Assembly: GCF_024679245.1 (NCBI RefSeq)
Contig: NC_090183.1
Location: 22,677,355 to 22,741,354 of the forward strand
DNA from: Pseudorasbora parva
Lineage: Eukaryota; Chordata; Actinopteri; Cypriniformes; Gobionidae
Direction: 5' to 3'
DNA: 64,000 nt
Shown piece by piece: positions 11,098 to 23,571 of this stretch. How positions within the stretch are numbered: the stretch's first letter is position 1; each line of letters begins with the position of its first letter. The notes beneath the pieces were generated by a model. It did no database searches. It saw nothing but the letters and a program-made list of their open reading frames with translations, and was not told the origin of the DNA. Position numbers and translations under genes: made by a program.

Positions 11098-12991
11098 TAA
11101 TATTGTAAACTACATGGAATTGAAGGACAGGGACGTCATCATAATTAAAGGTTAAAATTAATTGATTAATTGGCTTCCAATTAATTTATATGGTATCAGA
11201 AAACAGTGATTGTTTGACAGCAAATCAGTGGTTTCAACGTATAAATGTAATTGATTATCAAAAGCACACACAATCCAAGTTAACTGTTCCACTTTCTCCA
11301 ACTGTAGATTAATGAAGTTAAGCATCTCCCAATAATAAGACAATCCAATGCTATCTCATGACCAATTTGTATGTCTGCACCACCTCACTTGTATGAATTT
11401 GTACGATTTGTCTACACTGTAGTGATTGGCAGGTTTTAATTGTCATTTTTGAAGCTTGACAGCACCTTGTTGCAATTTAATTTAATTGTATGGTTAAGAG
11501 CAGCGTCAACATTCTGCTAAACTTCTCACGCTGTGTTTCACAGACAAACAAAAAAGTTTAGAATAACATAATGATGAATAAATTAGGACAGAGTTTACTA
11601 TTTTGTGTAAACATTTCTCTTACTCTCTTTCTGCAACCAAATAGAGACCAAAGCCAAATCAATGAATACTATACCTTTACATTTAGTAAAGAGCCCTATG
11701 TAGTGTTCAGGCCTTACCATGTGATGTTTAAGAAGTTAAGCATATAGCAGAATTGAGGTTAAAAAGTCAGTATTAAACTACAGAGGAACAAAAGCTTCAT
11801 CTAAGCTGTCAAATCATCAATGTCAGCTCTTTTCTGATGAAATTTATCAAAGTGAAATTGGATAAGACACTATCACACAGGTCCATTTGATGGAGTCAGT
11901 ATCATTCCCAAATGGTTCTCTCTTTCATGCTGAAGGTTATAATGACAGGCCACACACAGAACAACAGACAATTGCCTCTGACAGCCTGTCAGGGGTACAA
12001 AGCACAATAAAGGCAAACAAGTACTTAAAAATAGAGAAAGGAAAAAGCCAGACGCTCATTTTTAATATGTCTGAGAGCTTATAAGGGCTACTGAATCAAT
12101 TCACAGGACACAACGGACGGACATATCCAGATATCAATGTTAAATTCTTGAAACAAAATCATGCTAACTAGGAAAACAGAAATGAGTTATTAAGTGATCC
12201 ATCATCAATCGTCAAAGTTAAATTCCAATACCGCAAGTATAGAAGATGCATGAAAATAATGTGTTCTTGATAGAGGATGGACAGAATGCAGACTTGAGAT
12301 AATTGAACTGTTAGAAAGTAATGGTACTTTTACTGGAGTATATTTTTTTCAAATGTTGCATATTCTCTCTCTCTCTGTCTCTCGGTCTCTCGTCTCATTA
12401 ATTTATTCAAATTCATTCAAAATCTTATGTTATCTTAAACCACACTACATTTTTAACTTAATAATTCTAGATCTAAATGAACCATAGATAAAATAAATGA
12501 AAAGCACTGTTATATTTTAGTATGTATCATTTTAGCCAGCTTATTCTTGCTGGTAAGAAATCATACCACTCAATGTGAATTATATAATTTATTTTAATAG
12601 AAGTCATTCAAAACCTTAGGGTCAACTATGTTACATAGTCAGAACAGAATTCGTTTTGGGTGAGAATAAATTTAAACACATATCTCACAGCAGTTGTGTC
12701 TAAAGTAAATGTAAGGTAGGACAACAAAAAATGACCATTGTCAAAAGATCCGATCTGTGCATTAGGACTTGCCTCAGATTCAAGCGCAAGAAGATGTAAA
12801 AGAGAACTCAATCCAGTGCTCATGCATACAGAGTCCAAAGATTTTAGATATCCTTGAAAGGGACTTTAGCTGAGACTTTGCACGCACAAAGAAAACAGCT
12901 TACGAGTACTGAATTGAGTACTGAATCGTCTTGCAATTGAACGGAAAATGCCCGTCTTGGCAAGTATCTTTGTAAACACTGTCAGCATGTC
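11098..12991. other. Unassigned AT-rich sequence
   Basis: I find no gene, RNA or complete element over about 1.9 kb. A short CT-rich run is at 12365-12390. Open frames are short and without motifs. Confidence 0.5.
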
Positions 12992-13692
12992 TTAAAGGGG
13001 TACTTCAGCGCTGTGAAGATACTTCTCTGTATTTAAACAGAGTCATCAATATAGTAGAAATGTGAAATTATTTTTGAATTTGGTGCCTTCTAGACTGAGA
13101 AAAGACAGAAAATGTATTTGTCTCATGGGGATGAAAGACTACAATTCCCAGAATGCTTCGCTGCCCTGTGAGGCCATTCCCAAAGCCACCAAATTGATTA
13201 CTGTGACTGAGTTGGAAAAGACACTACAATTAAAAACTGAACGTGTCTGTTCAATATAATGAGTGAGTCACCATACATTCAGAACGCGAGTTCAGTCTGG
13301 TGCGTTTCAGTTCAGGGCTTTGCAAGCTTTACTTTCATAGAAATTAATTTGATAAGTAAAAAGACTTACATTGCTCACCATAGCTCCATTTAAATGAGTG
13401 CCTGCAGCTGCGAGCTGAGCTCTGAGTGTAATCTCCCATCCCTCATGTGCGGGTTCAAAACATGCGGAAATGGCTCCCTCTGCTGGCTGTAGTTTTTAGC
13501 CTTTGGCCAAACATTCCTCCTATGATGCAAATATCGTCAATTTTGCTTCATAGGAGGAATTTTTCCAGAAATAAAATGCATAAATCTCTTGTCTCAGGGG
13601 GATATGAGGGGGGAAAGCACATTTATTTGAATATACTCCAGGGTTTTGTACTGATACAAAGCCATATGCTAATCGCTGAAGTAACCCTTTAA
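12992..13692. mobile_element. TTAA-flanked non-autonomous DNA transposon
   Basis: TTAA lies at both borders (12992-12995, 13689-13692). Just inside are AGGGGTACTTCAGCG and, inverted, AGGGTTACTTCAGCG: 14 of 15 bases match. TTAA targets are typical of the piggyBac and Kolobok superfamilies; which one applies cannot be told without a transposase. A strong internal hairpin sits at 13513-13560. Open frames inside (13062-13259, 13447-13692) look fortuitous. Confidence 0.88.
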
Positions 13693-13694
13693 CT

Positions 13695-13765
13695 CAGTGG
13701 TCACCAACCCGTTGATTGCAATCGACTGGTAGATCTTCATCAATGTTCCGGTAGCTCTCGATAAA
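13695..13765. mobile_element. hAT-like left terminus (fragment)
   Basis: CAGTGGTCACCAACC is a familiar start of hAT elements of the Charlie/ZBED type. It abuts the right end of the TTAA element. No right end found. Confidence 0.4.
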
Positions 13766-14389
13766 TAACGACAAACAAGTAACAACACATTATCAATGCT
13801 CGAAATTGCTCCATTTGCTCCCAAAATGTATTCTCTGCAACCTCAAAATTCGCACAGCACAAATTCGACTGGCCGGAAACAGCCAGATTTGTGCTCCAAA
13901 CACACCAGATGCCCACAAATTATACATGGACTACATATTACATAATCATAACACTATCGATGTCTTTATTGTTCATACTTATGTTTGAAAAACTTTTAGC
14001 TATTTGAATAATTGAAGTTTGAATAATTAATTGTTTGTTAATTTCAGGGCTGCATATTTAGTTTTTCTCCCATTTTATGATATGAAAACAATTTGAATAG
14101 CTCTATTTGTAAAAAATTAATCATTCTAGGATGACTGAGGTGATATTGTAGTGTCATGTATCTATAGAAAATAAACAAATTGCAGATATGACGCGATTGA
14201 CAGGCGACTCGCTCAAACGCTATGCTGAAACGTCCCGGTCTTTAGTTAAAATAGCAATTTTCTCACAATTTACAAATAGTTGGAAACATTTGGGATATTG
14301 TAAGTACTCAACTGAACAAAATATATAACACTGGCCAAGTGTTTTTTGGATATTTTACTGCAAAAATACTACATAGTGCACCTTTAACT
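13766..14389. other. Unassigned sequence
   Basis: No gene or complete repeat recognised. Confidence 0.45.
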
Positions 14390-14477
14390 ATATTTTCAGT
14401 TTTGGTTCTCAGCCAAATGCACCCTGATTCTGAATTTTCAGTTTCCGCCCAGAATTTTAATTTTGATGCGCATCCCA
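14390..14477. mobile_element. hAT right-end fragment
   Basis: The run of TTTTCAGTTT, TTTGGTTCTCAGCC and GAATTTTCAGTTTCCGCCCAG ending in GCGCATCCCAA resembles the right end of a fish hAT group that ends GTGCATCCCTA. The left end was not found. Confidence 0.4.
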
Positions 14478-14789
14478 ACTCACATTTATAATGGTGCTTT
14501 TAGAGAAATGTGCTCATTGCTGTTCCTCACAAGAGTAATTTCCATTATTTATAACACATTATAGGGCTCAATGATAGGGATTGCTTTGACAAAACTGTCA
14601 CTTGCCCTAATAGGCCAATGCTGTGTTGCCACTGGCATTCGTTAATCAAATGCATGTCTTTTAACCCTTGCAAATGTAAGTATTGCTGGTAAAAATATTT
14701 CTAATGGTTGAGCCATGTACAAAAACCATCCCTCCACTATACTTAGAAGCCAAAAACAAAAAATCTAAAATATCAATCTTTGTATTCCT

Positions 14790-14949
14790 GAGGGGTGTGT
14801 GATATATATAGTCTGTGATAATTGTCGTAATTGTCGTTTTAACGATGTGCAATCTGACATTATCGAGTATATCCCATGTGCGTTATCAAGAAAATCCCAG
14901 GGCCAGAAAATATTGATATATAATGTTGTGTCAATATTGCACACCCCTA
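14790..14949. mobile_element. Short hAT-like inverted-repeat element
   Basis: Left end GAGGGGTGTGTGATAT and right end AATATTGCACACCCCTA are inverted to each other with a few mismatches. At about 160 bp this is a MITE-sized copy. No clear 8-bp duplication, so the family call is tentative. Confidence 0.5.
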
Positions 14950-17199
14950 CCTCTGACATATTTACTTTAATGTTATTACCTAGGGTCTCTGAGACCAATT
15001 TGTTTATAATTTATTAAAATAGAAGTCTTTAAACCTCAACCTGATAATCTTGAGTCAGGTATGTTTTCTGACCTATTAACAGGGCCCTGGGGTATTTCAA
15101 ACTCCAATCAGAACACAAGTTAAAACAAAAAGAGTTAGGAGGAGTCTGCAATAATCCACAAACAAGCACAATGCACAAACACAAAATATCAGAGACATGA
15201 AGCTTTATAGAAAAATGCCCTGGACCCTGCAACAACACAGAAGGGACATTTTCTGGGACACTAGCCAACACTCACAAATCCTTTCTTCTCCAACTCTTTC
15301 CCTTACCCGTACCCCATCCTGTCCTGCTGCGTGGCACACCATTCTCACACGGACAAGAGGATTTCAGCCTCTTACATCAGAGGCCAGAGGGTTCAATGTT
15401 CAAATGAATTGTTCTATAGTACAATGATGAGGTAATGGAAGAAAAATGGCTGGAAAAACCTTTTAATGATCCCCTCAAAAACTAACATCAGAGAGGAATT
15501 CCCTTCTATCTACTAAAACATTTAGTTAAAAAAAGAATTCAGTTACATATCAAATATCCAGAAAGGGGTTTCGATGTCAGAGCAGCTCTGTTTAACCTAT
15601 TGAGATGAACCATTTCAATTTTTAGCAACATGATAGCCTATATGTGGTTTGTAAACTGCTTCAGGAAAAATACCTCCTTTAAAAAATTAAAAAAAATAAA
15701 CATCCTGAGCACAGGCAAATAATGATACTCAAGCAATGATGCTACCATTAAAGTTACCGTTGCAAACTTAACTCCGGCAAAGGAGAGTTCACCACATCCA
15801 GTTTTTGAAATCTGAGCAGACAAAAACAATGTGCTCTAATTTTATCCGAGCAAGACAGAGGCAGCCCACAGCCACAGAGATCAGGATTAAATTATGCCAG
15901 CAATAAAGTGGGACTAGACACCAAAGAGAAAGGCAAAATGTACAGAGAATCCCATGAAAGACAAGGAATTCCCTGTCTCCAAACATTAGCCACTCATCTG
16001 CTTTGCAAGCTATAAAGCCCTGTAGTTTAGGGGGTTTTGTGTACCCTTGCAGTCCGGAGCGAGACCGTTAATCCGTATGGCTTGCCCTTTTTGCCTTTCT
16101 GACACAAGCTGAACACTGGCGTCTCACGCCTTCAAGCTTTGACCCCAATCCCCTACAGCGCAAGGAGGGGCAGTGGTTCTTCAGACCCAGACGATGGGGG
16201 GAGCTGAATCTGGGTGTATTGGAGACAAGGAGCTCTCCGTTTTGGTGTGATTTATAATTAAGTCTGAGTAGCACACACTCAAAGGGTAGATGGGTTATGA
16301 ATTACCCAATTCATTTTATCACCAGCATCAGCCAAGTGTGACATGATTTTCAAAAGAGAAAATAGATGATAGAAGAATTAAATTATGGTTCTCTACTAGC
16401 ACACAAGCTACAAAAGAAAATGACAACGATATGGACAAAAAACGAATAGTATATCAGCAAGGAAGGATGATAAATCTAAATTATCTCTGAGCAAAAATTT
16501 CCAAAAATGATTTAAGTTAAATTTGTTTACATCTTAAAAAGCAAAAATGTCCTACTATCCAACTCTGAACTAAATAGCAAATAATAATGATTTTCTTTTT
16601 TCTCCACAAGATGATTCAAATGACACTGGATATATTGAGCTTGGACTTTTTGAGTCAACAAAGCCAAGACTTTACAGTCTTTTAGTGATTTCTCTTTACT
16701 TTAAATCATTACCATAAATCAGTCAGTACACTTAACTTAAAGGATGTCCTCTTGTGTCTTTCTGCAGGAAATCATATAATCAACAGAAATGTAAAACCAT
16801 GGTGAATTCATCTCCGTGTGAAGGAAGAAATATGGCAGCAGTGATGAACTTGTTAATAGGGGGATTTTAACTGTAATGTGTAATGTGATCAGATGCATTT
16901 AATATTAGCTGTATATTTGTGTTATCGTCTATTATTTTGAGTAACAGCTAGGCACCCATCAAGACCTTCATTTTGTAACACCTCAGCACAGGAAACACAC
17001 AATTGCTATTGCATTTTTTTCTCTGTTGACAACGAATGATCCCTTAGAGAGAAAATAGCATAAAATACTTTGCAACAAAATATCACAATCACTAACGTTA
17101 CATTTATAATATGCTGGTGTAGCTAGCTAAACGTATTTTAGCACAGTATCAAGATATACAAACAAATAAGCGGGAATAAAATGCAAAAAGAATAAAAAA
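14950..17199. other. Unassigned sequence
   Basis: No gene or complete repeat recognised over about 2.2 kb. Splice-acceptor-like tracts occur near 16590-16610 and 16750-16770, but the following frames are short. Confidence 0.45.
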
Positions 17200-18350
17200 C
17201 ATATAGTAAGCTTCTTTTAGTCTAAATGGAGGATCTAACAGCAGATTACACGAATAAATAGCATTTGGCAAAATCCAAAACAGCCAAGTTATCGTTTATC
17301 GGACGCGTTAACCCAGAGTAACTAACGGTAAACACATTAAAGGCTCAGTCTTGCAGTAACATGGCTAAGCTTCATGGACACTTAGTCGCTGAGTTAGAAC
17401 CTACAAGCTTTTAGGTACCAGTCCAAGATTTGTAACCTACGGCACAATATATCTAAAGGGTAGAGAACAGCACGTTTTAGATACAGTATCACCAAAGATT
17501 AAACGATTATCTGCCCACCTAGACGACATTGTTTGCAGACATATATGTTAGGAGTCAGCAGCCTATAGGTTAAGACAGAGCCAATATCTCAACTTACCTT
17601 TGTTCACAAGTCGAGCTTTGGCAGCTTACAGTAAAAAAAAAAAAAAAATGTTGCATGTCGTACAGCGGTACAAAAAGGCCTTTTTTTTCGAAAAAGAAAT
17701 ACCCGTAAAAACAGACAGACCCAAGTAACACTGTACCGAATGAGCAGCCGAACTTCCAAAAGTGTCCCAAAAAGCAGCAGAATGAAAATAAACACAAAAA
17801 TTGAATATGCAAACGGCAATCTCTATGCAGACTCAGAGCTTTGGGCTCTGATGGAGATTATAGATGCATGCATGCTGGAAAACAGCAAACGACATTTACA
17901 TGACGCTACCAAATATCTTCGAAGACAGAAAAATTACATTAAAACGGCGAGGCAGATTGTTAAGTATTGGCATAAATTGGTCATCCGTAATAGCATCTGA
18001 TCTATGGTGCAAAATGAAGAAGAGGGCAGTTCGAAGCTGCTACATGTCTGGTAGACTGAGTTACGATGCAAGCTGCTTCAGTAAAGTGCAAAAATAAAGA
18101 TAGCGAGCGATGTGGCAAGCAGTCTGGCTGCAGTCGTGTGATGAAATCCAGCGACGTTTTTAAAACGACAACGGAAATATCCTGGGATAAGTGCGGAGTG
18201 TCTGGAGAAAGCGCTGAGAGTGTCGGGTCAAGCCTCTGCAGCCATTTTGTTCGGTATCAACACAGCAGACGTGCAGCTCAACTACGGTGGGAGGGGTTTC
18301 GCCACTGAAAGCATTTCCATATCACGTTTAACCAACCAATAAGCGGCCTA
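17200..18350. other. CpG-richer stretch; possible promoter-like region
   Basis: CpG dinucleotides are clearly denser here, especially 17700-18310, than in the flanking AT-rich DNA. GCCATTTTG at 18241 fits a YY1-type site. An 86-codon plus-strand frame (17740-18000) has no motif I recognise. This could be a promoter or first exon of an unseen gene, or simply an unrecognised repeat. Confidence 0.25.
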
Positions 18351-18360
18351 CTGTTTTTTT

Positions 18361-18385
18361 TTTTGTTTGTTTGTTTGTTTGTTTT
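18361..18385. repeat. (TTTG)n microsatellite
   Basis: About six GTTT units preceded by a T run. Confidence 0.95.
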
Positions 18386-18451
18386 TTACAGCGAAACACC
18401 GCCCATCAAAGCGTCAAGTGAATGCATAAGGGCTGGCCGTTCAGCTAAGAT

Positions 18452-18619
<168 letters not shown>

Positions 18620-18865
18620 AGCCTATTCATGTGTAATGAGTCATGACCACTGTTTGTAGTCTGTGAGATTTTGAAATACAAAAGAGAAAAAGAGAAGATT
18701 AATGCAGCAGGGGATCTGTGGTGTTGTAATTTGCCATTGGGACAAAAAGGGTTAGTGAAAGAAAAAAGACAGAGACATTTAGTTTATTAGTTATTTTTGT
18801 TTAGTTAATTACCTACTACTACTAGCCTACTACTACTACTAATAATGATAATGATAATAATAATA

Positions 18866-20718
18866 ATTAAAGCTGCAAGCAGCATTTGAGCGGGGTTCAA
18901 GCATTTAAGGGCGTTTAAGCACTGAGGCATTAAAGACATTAAGTTTTATTTAGCAAGATATTAAACACTGAAATAATAGATGAAAAATTCAATTTACAGC
19001 CAATATAGGCAATTTACCATAGGAAATGCATGGTTTTTAAAGCTTTTTAACAGTTATAGCGCCACCTATAGTCCGATCTCTTTAAAACTTTGCATGCTTC
19101 ATCAGCATGTCATGCCACATATGCCCAACAATTTTCGTGAATTTTTGAGCTTCCCTTTTGGGTTAGCGCCAACTAGTGGCCGATTTCTTTCAAAATTCTT
19201 ACAGACCTCTAGGACCATGAGTCAAACATGTCCACTGAGTTTGGTTCCGATCGACCTCCGTTAACCCCATCTAATAGGTGCTCAAAATTCATTGACTGAT
19301 GGCGGCCATGTTTTTTGAGATACACCAATGTCCTCATAGACTTATATAGTAACTTGGGCAAAGACACTGCATACCATTTTTCAGGTCAATCGGACTAGCG
19401 GTCGTTGTTTTTTTCACATTATAGCGCCACCAACTGGTCAAACGTCGCGATTTTTTTATCGAGACCAAAGAATGAGCCCATACACATGTGTACCAAGTTT
19501 GGTGAAGATATCTCATTTCCTTCTTGAGTTATAGTCTTTTTAGTAAAATAGGCTCCGCCCACAACATTCTTTTTCCACCCCTTAGCAACCGTAAATCGAA
19601 ATTTCAACTTTTTCTCAATGAATATTGATATTCAGACTACAGAGAACATTTTGGCACTGGTTTGGTTCCGATTGGGCAAAAAACCAGGGACTAGTTCGCA
19701 AAAGTAGGTATTTAACATAATTGCAAATATTGAATTAATGAATTGACTGACAGCAATGGTTCTAGAGGCAAAGTTGTTCAGTATGAGGAGATCTATCACA
19801 TGATATGCATATTTTGTGGATGGGTGCCACACCACGTGATTACAGAGCCATACAAATCTTTAGCGCCAACTAGTGGCCGATTTCTTTAAAAATTCTTACA
19901 GACCTCTAGGGCCATGAGTCAAACATGCCCATCAAGTTTTGTTCCGATCAGCCTCCGTTAACCTTGTCTTATAGGTGCTCAAACTTCATTGGCCGATAGC
20001 GGCCATGTTTTTTGAGATACGCCAATGTTCTCATAGACATACATGAAGCCTTGGACCAAGACACTGCTTTCCCATTTTCAAGTCAATAAGACTAACGGTC
20101 AGGTGGTTATACCCCTTTTTATGTTTTTTTCATGTTATAGCGCCACCATGAGGCCAATCGTCGCGATCTTTTTAACGTGACCAAGGACTGAGCTCATAAA
20201 TATGTGTACCAAGTTTGGTAAAGATATCTCATTTCCTTCTTGAGTTATAGCCTTATTAGTAAAATAGGCTCCGCCCTGAACGTCCATTTTGACGCCCTTT
20301 AGCAAACATGAATCGAAATTTCAACTTTTTTTCAATGAATATTTATATTCAGTCTCCAGAGAACATTTCTGCACTGGTTTGGTTCCGATTGGTCAAAAAA
20401 CCAGGGACTAGTTTGCAAAAGTAGATTTTCGACAAAATTCAAAATGGCGGAAAAATTTTCATGACGGAAATGAAATCGGAGATATACGTTTTGTTCGTCA
20501 TGGTCTCAGCTTTCCAATGATATAAGACACTTGAGTGTGGACTAAACGGTTTAGGAGTTATGAGCCCTTTCGCGCTTTTGGTTGCTATAGCGCCACCTAT
20601 GGGCCAATCTGGCTCATAATTTGATAACCTCTCCTCGATTTTTGGACTACCTGTTGACAAAGTTTGAAGTCTCTAGCATTTACGGTTTGGTCTGCACGAT
20701 CGCTTTTACGGCAGAAGA
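18866..20718 (+). repeat. Array copy 1 (full-length body)
   Basis: Starts AAAGCTGCAAGCAGC at 18869 and ends GGCAGAAG. The start recurs 1871 bp downstream in copy 2. It contains six TAGCGCCA heads (near 19059, 19166, 19424, 19863, 20140, 20590) and an internal direct duplication of about 697 bp (blocks from 19166 and 19863). Confidence 0.9.
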
Positions 20719-20737
20719 ATAATAATAATAATAATAA

Positions 20738-22587
20738 TTAAAGCTGCAAGCAGCATTTGAGCGGGGTTCAAGCTTTTAAGGCCTTTTAAGCACATAGGCA
20801 TTAAAGACATTACGTTTTATTTAGCAAGATTTTAAACACTGAAATAATAGATGGAAAAGTCCATTCACAGCCAATATAGGCAATTTACCATAGGAAATGC
20901 ATGGTTTTTAAAGCTTTTTAACAGTTATAGCGCCACCTATAGTCCGATGTCTTTAAAACGTTGCATGCTTCATCAGCATGTCATGCCACATATACCCAAC
21001 AATTTTCGTGAATTTTTGAGCTTCCCTTTTGGGTTAGCGCCAACTAGTGGCCGATTTCTTTCAAAATTCTTACAGACCTCTAGGACCATGAGTCAAACAT
21101 GTCCACTGAGTTTCGTTCCGATCGACCTCCGTTAACCCCATCTAATAGGTGCTCAAAATTCATTGGCTGATGGCGGCCATGTTTTTTGAGATACACCAAT
21201 GTCCTCATAGACTTATATAGTAACTTGGGCCAAGACACTGCATATCAATTTTCAGGTCAATCGGACAAGCGGTCGTTGTTTTTTTCACATTATAGCGCCA
21301 CCAACTGGTCAAACGTCGCAATTTTTTTATCGAGACCAATAATTGAGCCCATACACATGTGTTCCAAGTTTGGTGTAGATATCTCATTTCCTTCTTAAGT
21401 TATAGTCTTTTTAGTAAAATAGGCTCCGCCCACAACTATCTTTTTCCACCCCTTAGCAACCGTAAATTGAAATTTCAACTTTTTCTCAATGAATATTGAT
21501 ATTCAGACTACAGAGAACATTTTGGCACTAGTTTGGTTCCGATTGGGCAAAAAACCAGGGACTAGTTCGCAAAAGTAAGTTTTTAACATAATTGCAAATA
21601 TTGAATTAATGATTTGACTGACAGCAATGGTTCTAGAGGCAAAGTTGTTCAGTATGAGGAGATCTATCACATGATATGCATATTTTGTGGATGGGTGCCA
21701 CACCACGTGATTACAGAGCCATACAAATCTTTAGCGCCAACTAGTGGCCGATTTCTTTCAAAATTCTTACAGACCTCTAGGGCCATGAGTCAAACATGCC
21801 CATCAAGTTTTGTTCCGATCAGCCTCCGTTAACCTTGTCTTATAGGTGCTCAAACTTCATTGGCCGATAGCGGCCATGTTTTTTGAGATACGCCGATGTT
21901 CTCATAGACATACATGGGGCCTTGGAGCAAGACACTGCTTTCCCATTTTCAAGTCAATAAGACTAACAGTCAGGTGGTTATACCCCTTTTTATGTTTTTT
22001 TCATGTTATAGCGCCACCATGTGGCCAATCGTCGCGATCTTTTTATCGTGACCAAGGACTGAGCCCATAAATATGTGTACCAAGTTTGGTGACGATATCT
22101 CATTTCCTTCTTGAGTTATAGCCTTATTAGTAAAATAGGCTCCGCCCTGAACATCCATTTTGACGCCCTTTAGCAAACATGAATCGAAATTTCAACTTTT
22201 TTTCAATGAATATTGATATTCAGTCTCCAGGGAACATTTCTGCACTGGTTTGGTTCCGATTGGTCAAAAAACCAGGGACTAGTTCGCAAAAGTAGATTTT
22301 CGACAAAATTCAAAATGGCGGAAAAATTTTCATGACGGAAATGAAATCGGAGATATACGTTTTGTTCGTCATGGTCTCAGCTTTCCAATGATATAAGACA
22401 CTTGAGTGTGGACCAAACGGTTTAGGAGTTATGAGCCCTTTCGCACTTTTGGTTGCTGTAGCGCCACCTATGGGCCAATCTGGCTCATAATTTGATAACC
22501 TCTCCTCGATTTTTGGACTACCTGTTGACAAAGTTTGAAGTCTCTAGCATTTACGGTTTGGTCTGCACGATCGCTTTTACGGCAGAA

Positions 22588-22590
<3 letters not shown>
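20738..22590 (+). repeat. Array copy 2 (full-length body)
   Basis: Nearly identical to copy 1 along its length, including the internal duplication, and separated from it only by an AAT tract. The two are the youngest pair in the array by eye. Confidence 0.9.
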
Positions 22591-22644
<54 letters not shown>

Positions 22645-22689
22645 TCAATACAATTACAATAGGGTTTCAGCACTTCGTGCTTGAACCCC

Positions 22690-22740
<51 letters not shown>

Positions 22741-22856
22741 TCAATACAATTACAATAGGGTTTCAGCACTTCGTGCTTGAACCCCTAATAATAATAATAA
22801 TAAAAATCAGTACAAATACAATAGGTGTTCAGCACTTCGTGCTTGAACCCCTAATA
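22591..22856 (+). repeat. AAT tracts with three tandem hairpin tails
   Basis: Three cassettes of about 54 bp (about 22640, 22736, 22802). Each reads AAAAATCARTACAA, then ACAATAGG, then a hairpin built from TTCAGCAC / GTGCTTGAA, and ends CCCCTAATAA. AAT microsatellite separates them. The end GCTTGAACCCC is the inverse of GGGGTTCAAGC near the body start. Confidence 0.9.
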
Positions 22857-23571
22857 ACAAGCAGCATTTAGCGGGGTTCAAGCCTTTAAGGCCTTTAAAG
22901 CACATAGCCATTAAAGACATTAAGTTTTATTTAGCAAGATTTTAAACACTGAAATAATAGATGGAAAAGTCCATTCACAGCCAATATAGGCAATTTACCA
23001 TAGGAAATGCATGGTTTTTAAAGCTTTTTAACAGTTATAGCGCCACCTATAGTCCGATCTCTTAAAAACTTTGCATGCTTCATCAGCATATCATGCCACA
23101 TATACCCAACAATTTTCGTGAATTTTTGAGTTTCCCTTTTGGGTTAGCGCCAACTAGTGGCCGATTTCTTTCAAAATTCTTACAGACCTCTAGGACCATG
23201 AGTCAAACATGTCCACTGAGTTTCGTTCCGATTGACCTCCGTTAACCCCATCTAATAGGTGCTCAAATTTCATTGGCTGATGGCGGCCATGTTTTTTGAG
23301 ATACACCAATATCCTCATAGACTTATATAGTAACTTGGGCCAAGACACTGCATACCAATTTTCAGGTCAATCGGACTAATGGTTGTTGTTTTTTTCACAT
23401 TATAGCGCCACCAACTGGTCAAACGTCTCGAATTTTTTATCGAGACCAAAAAATGAGCCCATACACATGTGTACCAAGTTTGGTGAAGATATCTCATTTC
23501 CTTCTTGAGTTATAGCCTTTTTAGTAAAATAGGCTCCGCCCACAACATTCTTTTTCCACCCCTTAGCAACC
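22857..23571 (+). repeat. Array copy 3 (left part only)
   Basis: Begins AACAAGCAGCATTTAGCGGGG, lacking the first bases of the start hairpin. It breaks off at 23571 after CCCCTTAGCAACCG and is joined directly, without an AAT tract, to copy 4. Confidence 0.85.

Noticed and set aside
16590..16875. Acceptor-like TTTTTCTCCACAAG and TTTCTGCAG with a 33-codon frame
   Set aside because: No donor or polyadenylation signal in place and the peptide has no recognisable features.
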